From an uncultured Lachnospiraceae bacterium (GTDB lineage Bacteria; Bacillota; Clostridia; Lachnospirales; Lachnospiraceae), in the NCBI GenBank assembly GCA_910586255.1, contig CAJUHR010000004.1, forward strand, positions 170,418 to 199,519: a stretch of 29,102 nt of DNA, written 5' to 3'. The position numbers and the translations under genes are program-made. The notes below the pieces were generated by a model that was not told the DNA's origin, searched no databases, and worked only from the letters and a program-made list of their open reading frames with translations. Positions 23,221 through 29,102 of the stretch are shown here, in pieces (within the stretch, counting starts at the first letter, position 1; each line of letters begins with the position of its first letter).

Positions 23221-25389
23221 ATGGGTGTAAAGGATTTGTTTGCAGGCTATAAAGGGGGAAAGACAGCGCTTTATGGACTGGGGACAGAGACAGAAAAGAC
23301 TTTAAGAGAACTGGAGCCGGATTATCAGATCATTGGCTTATTGGACAGCTTTAAGGAGGATGGATGGCTGTATGGAAAGCCGATTATTTCGTTGTCCAAA
23401 ACGGTGGAAGCGGGTGTAAAACTGATTATTGTGGTTGCCCGTCCAGGCTCATGCAGGGCGATTGTAAAAAAGATCGGGCAATTGTGCCGGCAGAATGGAA
23501 TTGGCCTTTTGGATATACGCGGAAGGGATTTGCTGGAGATTAGGAAGGTTACATACCATTTTCCGGAGACAGGCGGAGTGACGAAAGGGGAGCTCAGAGA
23601 AAAAATACAAAGGGCAGAGATTGTCAGCTTTGATTTATTTGATACCCTTATTATGCGGCAGACCTTGTATTCAGAGGATATTGCAGAGTATGTGGATCGG
23701 AGTTTGCGGGAGCAGGGGATTTTTATAGAAGGATTTTCCCAAAGGAGATTGGAAAGTGAGAAGGAGTTGTCAAAGCTGGCTGCTCCTACCTTGAAAGAAA
23801 TTTATGAGAATATGTTGGCTAAGCTGGCATGTGGGGGGATTGACAGGAGCTTTACAGAGGATCTGAAATCTAAGAGCGCTGACAAAAATTTGACAGGTAA
23901 GCCAAAATCTGTGGATTTTGGCGATGTTTCGGCAGAAAAATTGGCGGATTTGGAATGGAAGATTGACTTGCGTTTTATGGTTCCAAGAGAAGAAGTATGC
24001 AGCCTTTTTCGGGAGACAGTTTCGGGAGGCAAAAAAGTCTACATTGTTTCAGATACTTATTACAGCAAAAACCAACTGATAGAAATACTTAAGAAATGCA
24101 AAATTACAGAGTACGCAGATATTTTGGATTCCAGTGAGTACAAAACCGGTAAGAGGCAGAATTTGTTTGATCTTTTAAGGGATCGGGAGAGAGAAAGAAC
24201 GTGTCTCCATGTAGGAGATGATATTGTGGCAGATGTGGAATGTGCTCATGATAAAGGCTTTGAAACCTGCAGGCTTCCTGGCGGACTGGAGCTGCTGGAA
24301 TCGGTAGGATACTTAGGGCTGGCAGGACATATGGATACCCTGTCTGAACGTTTAAAAACGGGCATATTTGTTGCAAAGCTTTTTAACAGTCCTTTTCAAT
24401 TTGAAAATAAAGACAAACCGATTGGGATAAGGGATGCATATGATGTAGGATATCTTTTGTGCGGGCCTTTAATCAGTGATTTTGTGCTTTGGTTTTATGG
24501 ACAGGTGAAAAGAGAGCAAATTAGAACCATATGGTTTAGCGCGAGAGATGGATATTTGATTCAGAAAATGTATGCGCATTTTATAGCTTTGTGTGGGGAA
24601 AAGGACAGGTCTGTCTATTTTCTCACATCCAGAGTCGCTGCCATTCGGGCGGGCATGGAGAGCGAAAAGGATATTCAGTATGTGGATGAAATGAAGTTCA
24701 GCGGAACCTTGGAGGAAAGCCTGAAAAAGCGCTTTGGAATTGATGAGAACGATATCAGATGCGGGAAAGAATCAGAGGAGGATGGATTACTAAAGTATAA
24801 AAAGCCGATTTTGGAAAACGCTTTTCATGCCAGGAAAAATTATAAAGCTTATATCAACAGCTTGGAGAGACAGGAGGGGGAGATTGCTTTTTTTGATTTT
24901 GTGGCAAAGGGGACAACTCAGATGTATGTGCAGAGGCTTGTGAAAGATCATCTGAAAGGGTTTTATTTTTTGCAGCTGGAAAGGGATTCGATGAGAAGAA
25001 AAGGGGTGGATGCCGAATCCTTTTACGCGGGGGATGATACAAAAGCAAGTGTTATTTTTGATGACTATTATATTCTTGAGACACTGCTTACATCACCGGA
25101 TCCCTCTGTCGGTGGTTTTGACGAGAAGGGGCAGCCTGTTTATGAGGAAGAAACCAGAACAGATAAGGATCGGATGTGTGCTGAAAGGGCGCAAAGAGGG
25201 ATATTGGATTATTTTAAAACCTATATGAAGCTGTGTCCCCGGTCAGAGCTGAGAAATGATAAAAAACTGGATGAAATCCTTTTAAAGCTGATACATAAAA
25301 TAAAAATTTTGGATAGGGATTTTTTGAGTCTGGTGGTGGAGGACCCGTTTTTTAACCGGATGACAGATATAACCGATGTGATTGAATGA
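23221..25389 (+). CDS. Rossmann-like module fused to HAD-fold domain and large C-terminal region
   Basis: This 722-aa protein starts with the shared module (TALYGLGTETEK, 15-26; IIGLLDS, 37-43; KLIIVVARPG, 67-76). A HAD-superfamily domain (about 130-370) follows: motif I SFDLFDTL (136-143, nucleophile Asp138), motif II IVSDTYYS, the lysine region EYKTGKRQ and motif IV HVGDDIVADV. Position +2 after the nucleophile is Phe140, not the Asp of most HAD phosphatases, so plain phosphatase activity is doubtful. The last 350 residues, with WFSARDGYLIQ and FFDFVAKGTTQMY, are a second domain I cannot name. It is found between the GT4 gene and the CDP-pentitol genes. A role in glycan assembly is likely by context; the reaction is unknown. 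Confidence 0.7.
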   Translation: MGVKDLFAGYKGGKTALYGLGTETEKTLRELEPDYQIIGLLDSFKEDGWLYGKPIISLSKTVEAGVKLIIVVARPGSCRAIVKKIGQLCRQNGIGLLDIRGRDLLEIRKVTYHFPETGGVTKGELREKIQRAEIVSFDLFDTLIMRQTLYSEDIAEYVDRSLREQGIFIEGFSQRRLESEKELSKLAAPTLKEIYENMLAKLACGGIDRSFTEDLKSKSADKNLTGKPKSVDFGDVSAEKLADLEWKIDLRFMVPREEVCSLFRETVSGGKKVYIVSDTYYSKNQLIEILKKCKITEYADILDSSEYKTGKRQNLFDLLRDRERERTCLHVGDDIVADVECAHDKGFETCRLPGGLELLESVGYLGLAGHMDTLSERLKTGIFVAKLFNSPFQFENKDKPIGIRDAYDVGYLLCGPLISDFVLWFYGQVKREQIRTIWFSARDGYLIQKMYAHFIALCGEKDRSVYFLTSRVAAIRAGMESEKDIQYVDEMKFSGTLEESLKKRFGIDENDIRCGKESEEDGLLKYKKPILENAFHARKNYKAYINSLERQEGEIAFFDFVAKGTTQMYVQRLVKDHLKGFYFLQLERDSMRRKGVDAESFYAGDDTKASVIFDDYYILETLLTSPDPSVGGFDEKGQPVYEEETRTDKDRMCAERAQRGILDYFKTYMKLCPRSELRNDKKLDEILLKLIHKIKILDRDFLSLVVEDPFFNRMTDITDVIE

Positions 25390-25416
25390 CAAATTTTATT
25401 GACGAGGTGACTAATT

Positions 25417-26079
25417 GTGGATTTTGAACTGACAGCCTCCATGATGTGCGCCAATTACGGCAATCTGGAGAAGGAAGTAATGGATTTGAATGAGGGAGGC
25501 ATTGATTCCTTCCATATCGACATTATGGACGGGCGCTATGTGCCGAATTTCGCCATGTCCTTAAATGACATGAGATACATAGCAGGTGCAACGAAGAAGC
25601 CGCTGGATGTTCATTTGATGATTGAACATCCCAATAACTGTATTAATTTATTCCTTAAAAATCTTCGCAAAGGGGATACGGTATATATCCACCCGGAGGC
25701 GGAGTACCATCCTTCCACTACCCTGCAGAAGATCATCAATGCGGATATGATTCCGGGTATTGCCATCAATCCGGGGACATCGGTGGAGACGGTGATGGAG
25801 ATGCTGCGCATCGTAAAAAAGGTTCTGGTTATGTCTGTGAATCCGGGCAATGCGGGGCAGATGTATCTGCCCTATGTGGGCAAGAAGATTACCAAGCTGC
25901 TTGCGTTAAAAGAGGATATGGACTTTGAGATTTACTGGGACGGGGCCTGCAGCGCGGACAAGATTTTAGAGTACGCGCCGAAAGGGGTGAAGGGCTTTGT
26001 GCTGGGAACCACCTTGCTGTTTGGAAAGGAAAGGCCATATGGGGAAACCTTGCAGAACATACGGGATTTGCAGTTTTGA
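25417..26079 (+). CDS. Ribulose-phosphate 3-epimerase family protein
   Basis: This 220-aa TIM-barrel protein starts at a GTG with GAGGTGA six bases before it. The epimerase residues are all in place: His33 and Asp35 in FHIDIMDGRYVPN, His66 in DVHLMI, and Asp175 in WDGACS. The loop MSVNPGNAGQMY matches the phosphate-binding MSVNPGFGGQ of housekeeping Rpe, with changes. It would interconvert ribulose-5-phosphate and xylulose-5-phosphate or a related ketose phosphate. It is followed at once by a CDP-alditol-type cytidylyltransferase and a polyol dehydrogenase, so it probably feeds a dedicated pentitol pathway and is not the central-metabolism copy. Confidence 0.85.
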   Translation: MDFELTASMMCANYGNLEKEVMDLNEGGIDSFHIDIMDGRYVPNFAMSLNDMRYIAGATKKPLDVHLMIEHPNNCINLFLKNLRKGDTVYIHPEAEYHPSTTLQKIINADMIPGIAINPGTSVETVMEMLRIVKKVLVMSVNPGNAGQMYLPYVGKKITKLLALKEDMDFEIYWDGACSADKILEYAPKGVKGFVLGTTLLFGKERPYGETLQNIRDLQF

Positions 26080-26123
26080 TGAGAGAAAATCAGGAAAAAG
26101 AAGGATTTGAGGAGCGTATGGCC

Positions 26124-26843
26124 ATGAATATTGCATTGATTTTGTCTGGCGGAACGGGCACAAGAATGGGAATGGATCTTCCCAAACAGTATGTTAAGGT
26201 AGAGGGAAAACCGATTATTTTTTATAGCGTCAAGGCCTTGCTGTCTCATGACCGGATTGATGCAGTGCAGATTGTGGCGGAATCTGTGTGGCAGGAAAAA
26301 ATATTGAATTGGTTGTGGGAGATGGATGAGATTGACGAGGCGGCCAAAAGAAAAAAATGGAAGGGTTTTTCCCTGCCAGGTGAGAACCGGCAGCTTTCCA
26401 TCTATCACGGACTAAGGGATATGGCAAGCTACGCAAAGGATTCGGATTATGTATTCATTCATGATGCCGCCAGGCCGTTGCTTTCAGGAAAGCAGATTAC
26501 GGATTGTCTGGACGGGGCATTTGGCCATGACGGGGCAATGCCGGTTTTACCGATGAAGGATACGGTGTATTCCAGCACAGACGGGAGATGTGTGGGGGCA
26601 TTGCTAAACCGCAGGGAAATCTATGCGGGACAGGCTCCGGAGGTGTTTCGGTTTGGTGCTTACTATGAAGCGAACCTTCGATTACTTCCTGAGAGAATCT
26701 TAGAGATTAACGGCTCCACGGAGCCTGCGATTTTGGCGGGACTGGATATTGCCATGATTCCGGGGGATGAGGGGAATTTTAAGATTACCACAAAAGCGGA
26801 TCTGGATCGCTTTCGGGATATTATGAAAGAAAAAGGAGGGTGA
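26124..26843 (+). CDS. Pentitol-phosphate cytidylyltransferase (IspD/TarI family)
   Basis: This 239-aa protein belongs to the IspD/TarI family, which couples CTP to an alditol phosphate. The nucleotide-binding block ALILSGGTGTRMGMDLPKQY (4-23), the FIHDAARPLL loop (111-120) and the C-terminal GNFKITTKADL are visible. Its neighbours, an Rpe-like epimerase and a polyol dehydrogenase, favour a TarI-type role making CDP-ribitol or another CDP-pentitol over the isoprenoid enzyme IspD. I start it at 26124, nine bases after GAGGAG, where the family core begins. A start at 26079 overlapping the previous stop codon (TGATG) or at 26118 is possible. Confidence 0.82.
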   Translation: MNIALILSGGTGTRMGMDLPKQYVKVEGKPIIFYSVKALLSHDRIDAVQIVAESVWQEKILNWLWEMDEIDEAAKRKKWKGFSLPGENRQLSIYHGLRDMASYAKDSDYVFIHDAARPLLSGKQITDCLDGAFGHDGAMPVLPMKDTVYSSTDGRCVGALLNRREIYAGQAPEVFRFGAYYEANLRLLPERILEINGSTEPAILAGLDIAMIPGDEGNFKITTKADLDRFRDIMKEKGG

Positions 26844-26880
26844 AAGAAAAACAGTGAAATATGAACAGAGCGGAGAAAAA

Positions 26881-27954
26881 ATGAAGGCATGGGTTTTGCG
26901 GGGCATTGGCGATATCTCTATGGAAATAGTGAAAAAGCCGGAATTAGAGGAAGGAGAGGTACTAATTGCGGTAAAGGCGGCAGGCATCTGTGGGTCGGAT
27001 ATTCCCAGAATATACCGGACAGGTGCCTATTCTTATCCATTGATTCCCGGACATGAGTTTTCCGGCGTGGTGGAGATGGAAAAAACGGGAAGAATGGCAG
27101 ATGCTGACAGAGAGATGAAAGAATGGCTGGGACAGCGGGTCTGTGTGTTTCCTCTGATTCCCTGCGGAAATTGTATTCCCTGCGGGGCAAAACAATATGA
27201 AATGTGCCGGAGCTACAGCTATCTGGGATCCCGCAAAAATGGTGGCTTTGCAGAGTATGTAGCGGTTCCGGCAAAGAATCTTTTACGGATTCCGGATTCG
27301 GTCAGCTTTGAGGAGGCGGCCATGCTGGAGCCCATGGCAGTGGCAGTTCATGCTATGAGAAGAGTGGAGTGGTCCTTTTCCGATAAGATTGTGGTGTGCG
27401 GCTTAGGAACCATTGGCCTGCTGCTTGTGATGTTTTTGCGGGAAGCGGGGGCGAAAAATCTTTTTGTGGTGGGGAATAAGGAATTCCAGAGACAGCAGAT
27501 CCTTCATATGGGATTGGGGGAGGATTCCTACTGTGACGGAAGGTCCAAAGATGTGGCTTCGTGGATTTTGGAGAACACGGACGGCGCCGGGGCAGACGTT
27601 TTTTTTGAATGTGTGGGAAAGAATGAGACCTGTGCATTGGCAGTGAACAGTGCAGCTCCATGTGGCCGTATCTGTCTGGTGGGAAATCCCTATTCGGATA
27701 TGATGCTGGAAAAAGCGGTTTACTGGAAGATTTTAAGAAATCAACTGACTGTAACGGGTACGTGGAATTCTTCTTTTACAGGCGATGTGAGCGATGAATG
27801 GCATTATGTGATGGAACGGCTTGCTCAAAAAATGATTCATCCGGCTGAATTGATTTCTCACAGGCTCGCGTTTGAAAGGCTGGATCAGGGATTATTGATG
27901 ATGAGGGATAAAAAGGAAGATTACTGTAAAGTCATGGGGGTCTGGGATAACTGA
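26881..27954 (+). CDS. Zinc-dependent polyol(-phosphate) dehydrogenase
   Basis: This 357-aa protein is a medium-chain zinc dehydrogenase. Catalytic zinc residues are Cys37 (GICGSD), His58-Glu59 (PGHEF) and Glu150 (MLEPMA). Structural zinc ligands are Cys95, Cys98, Cys101 and Cys109. The NAD-binding loop is CGLGTIG (173-179). It is most like galactitol-phosphate or sorbitol dehydrogenases. Next to the cytidylyltransferase it is probably the ketose-phosphate reductase that makes ribitol-, arabinitol- or xylitol-phosphate, the job of TarJ. The ATG at 26881 has GGAG five bases upstream; a GTG at 26854 is less likely. The final codons lie within the stem of the terminator that closes the locus. 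Confidence 0.85.
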   Translation: MKAWVLRGIGDISMEIVKKPELEEGEVLIAVKAAGICGSDIPRIYRTGAYSYPLIPGHEFSGVVEMEKTGRMADADREMKEWLGQRVCVFPLIPCGNCIPCGAKQYEMCRSYSYLGSRKNGGFAEYVAVPAKNLLRIPDSVSFEEAAMLEPMAVAVHAMRRVEWSFSDKIVVCGLGTIGLLLVMFLREAGAKNLFVVGNKEFQRQQILHMGLGEDSYCDGRSKDVASWILENTDGAGADVFFECVGKNETCALAVNSAAPCGRICLVGNPYSDMMLEKAVYWKILRNQLTVTGTWNSSFTGDVSDEWHYVMERLAQKMIHPAELISHRLAFERLDQGLLMMRDKKEDYCKVMGVWDN

Positions 27955-27981
27955 AAAGTTATCCCGGACCCCAACTTTTTT
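27937..27981 (+). terminator. Terminator closing the glycan locus, overlapping the stop codon
   Basis: GGGGTCTGGGATAAC (27937-27951) pairs with GTTATCCCGGACCCC (27958-27972) except for one base. The 6-base loop holds the TGA stop of the dehydrogenase gene, and the tail is AACTTTTTTAA. This is a strong intrinsic terminator whose left arm is coding sequence. Confidence 0.9.
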
Positions 27982-27990
27982 AATAAACTC

Positions 27991-28019
27991 TTGACTATAG
28001 AAAAATAATGTTTTATTAT
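27991..28019 (+). promoter_or_regulatory. Promoter of the substrate-binding protein gene
   Basis: TTGACT (27991-27996) and TATTAT (28014-28019) are separated by 17 bases. The -10 box lies inside the left arm of a long palindrome (28010-28045), so access by RNA polymerase would compete with a bound regulator. Confidence 0.72.
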
Positions 28020-28045
28020 ATAGTTACGTAACTTTATAATAAAAC
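28010..28045. promoter_or_regulatory. 36-bp near-perfect palindrome, operator candidate
   Basis: The arms 28010-28027 and 28028-28045 are reverse complements at 17 of 18 positions, with the centre AGTTACGTAACT. The palindrome covers the -10 box and the expected start. A homodimeric repressor, or two side by side, is the likely reader. The regulator is not in the window. As the arms meet without a loop and there is no T-tract, it is not a terminator. Confidence 0.7.
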
Positions 28046-28063
28046 CAAAAAGGAGTACACAGT

Positions 28064-29056
28064 ATGAAAACAAGAATGAGTTTTTCCACAATGGCAGTGC
28101 TTTTCACAGCTGCGGCAATCTCCGGATGCAGCCCGCAGTCTCAGTCTCAGCCCCAACCCAGCCCTACAACCCAGGCAGCGTCTTCCACAGCCCAGGAAAG
28201 CACGGAAAATGCCTCGCAGGCAGAGGAGATGTCTACAGAAGTTTCCTCCTCCCAGACAGACGGAAAACCCATGGAATTTTCCCCAATCAAGCTGAGAATC
28301 GCCTATATGCCCAATATGGGGAGTGCCTCCGCGATTATCGCTGCCAGGGATGGCGGATTCTTTGAGGAAGTGGGGATTATACCGGAGCTGGTGCAGTTTC
28401 AGGGAGGTCCGGCAGAGATAGCGGCCATGGCTTCCGGAGACATTGACATTTCCCAGATCGGCCATGGGGCACATGCTCTGTGTATAGAGGGGCAGGCGCA
28501 GATATTCGGGTTGGATCTGTATGGAAAGTCGGATGAGGTGATCGCAAACAAGGAGAAGGGGATCGAAAAAATTGCGGATCTGGCAGGAAAGCGGGTGGCA
28601 GTGACAGCGGGAACCTCATCAGAGATTGTTTTGGATCTGGCTCTGGAAAAGGCAGGAATAAGCCGGGAGGATCTGGAGCTGGTGGAGATGGATGCCAATG
28701 GGGCAGTGACGGCCATGATCAGCGGCAATGTAGATGCCTGCGCCAGCTGGTCTCCCGGCACCAATATTATTCGTGACCGGATGGGGGAAAAGGCAGTTAC
28801 CCTGGCGGGAAATGAGGACTTTTTTGACAAGGTGGCATTTCCGGGAAGTTTTATTGCCACAGAGGGCTTTGGAAAGGAGAACCGGGAGGCATTGGTGCGG
28901 TTCTATGCAGCAATTTTAAAGGCCATGGACTACCGGAAGGAGAACGTGGAGGAGGTTTGCCGGTGGCTGGCAGCGGAGATCGAGGCAGAGCCGGAGGATA
29001 TTCTGGCAACCAAGGATAATTATCAGTGGCTGGTAGCACAGGATATCCGTAAGTAG
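28064..29056 (+). CDS. ABC transporter substrate-binding lipoprotein (NMT1/SsuA-like)
   Basis: This 330-aa secreted lipoprotein has a lipobox ISGC (Cys22), a Ser/Gln/Thr-rich linker to about residue 75 and a periplasmic-binding-like domain: LRIAYMPNMGSASAII, then EIAAMASGDIDISQIGHGAHAL, then GKRVAVTAGTSSEIVLDLAL. The pattern belongs to the family that binds nitrate, taurine, aliphatic sulfonates or thiamine precursors. The ligand cannot be chosen from sequence. The AGGAG ribosome site lies before the start. Permease and ATPase genes probably follow beyond the right edge. The palindromic operator suggests its expression depends on the availability of its nutrient. Confidence 0.85.
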   Translation: MKTRMSFSTMAVLFTAAAISGCSPQSQSQPQPSPTTQAASSTAQESTENASQAEEMSTEVSSSQTDGKPMEFSPIKLRIAYMPNMGSASAIIAARDGGFFEEVGIIPELVQFQGGPAEIAAMASGDIDISQIGHGAHALCIEGQAQIFGLDLYGKSDEVIANKEKGIEKIADLAGKRVAVTAGTSSEIVLDLALEKAGISREDLELVEMDANGAVTAMISGNVDACASWSPGTNIIRDRMGEKAVTLAGNEDFFDKVAFPGSFIATEGFGKENREALVRFYAAILKAMDYRKENVEEVCRWLAAEIEAEPEDILATKDNYQWLVAQDIRK

Positions 29057-29102
29057 GTAACCATCTGTACCTTGACAAAATAAGAAATCCCCCGGTACTT
29101 AC

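Noticed and set aside
28020..28035. GTTACGTAAC as another copy of the 155-bp repeat ends
   Set aside because: Only the GTTAC bases agree. The long surrounding palindrome over a -10 box is better explained as an operator.

Overview
The window looks like a Clostridia chromosome, most likely Lachnospiraceae (inference). It has GGAGG-type ribosome sites, TTGACA/TATAAT-type promoters, a DctP lipoprotein TRAP system, an Rrf2 regulator, and a long surface-glycan locus whose genes resemble Lachnospiraceae loci. I see no rRNA, tRNA or CRISPR array.

Layout. (1) 1-321: a structured intergenic region with a 155-bp MITE-like repeat bounded by an 8-bp target duplication. (2) 322-5130, all leftward: a promoter at 5102-5130, then dctP-dctQ-dctM (TRAP transporter), a NagB-family sugar-phosphate deaminase and a two-domain cupin protein. 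Together these form an uptake and catabolic operon for an acidic or amino sugar that I cannot name. (3) 5334-6217, rightward: an Rrf2 regulator and a small cupin gene. The cupin promoter carries two evenly spaced copies of one dyad, which is a good candidate Rrf2 operator. (4) 6218-8394: a second copy of the 155-bp repeat, a solitary TnpB-family gene in which all three RuvC catalytic acids are replaced, and about 350 bp of non-coding, hairpin-rich DNA after it. This matches the arrangement of TldR-type (nuclease-dead TnpB) RNA-guided repressors. (5) 8395-27954, rightward: a glycan locus of 15 genes. Its outer genes have ordinary base composition: a CDP-glycerol/CDP-alditol transferase-like gene on the left, and a GT32, GT4, HAD protein and three-gene CDP-pentitol set on the right. 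The core (about 9.77-20.5 kb) is strikingly A+T-rich and holds GT2 enzymes, a beta-propeller-like protein, a fucosyltransferase-like protein, a CDP-tyvelose epimerase pair, a GT-D enzyme, an FkbM methyltransferase and an RgpF-like protein. (6) 27937-29056: a terminator, then a promoter buried in a 36-bp near-perfect palindrome, then an ABC-transporter substrate-binding lipoprotein.

How it fits together. The right-hand set (ribulose-phosphate epimerase, polyol-phosphate dehydrogenase, cytidylyltransferase) would make a CDP-pentitol, and the left-end transferase could use it. The core would add sugars and methyl groups, including possibly tyvelose or a related CDP sugar. No flippase, polymerase or ABC exporter is encoded here. 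Nine proteins of the locus share a small Rossmann-like module (hydrophobic-[YWF]-G-x-[GS]), fused to unrelated catalytic domains or to a membrane anchor. This looks like a common docking or ligand-binding module.

The two most interesting signals are the nuclease-dead TnpB with its candidate guide-RNA region beside a variable surface locus, and the shared Rossmann-like module.
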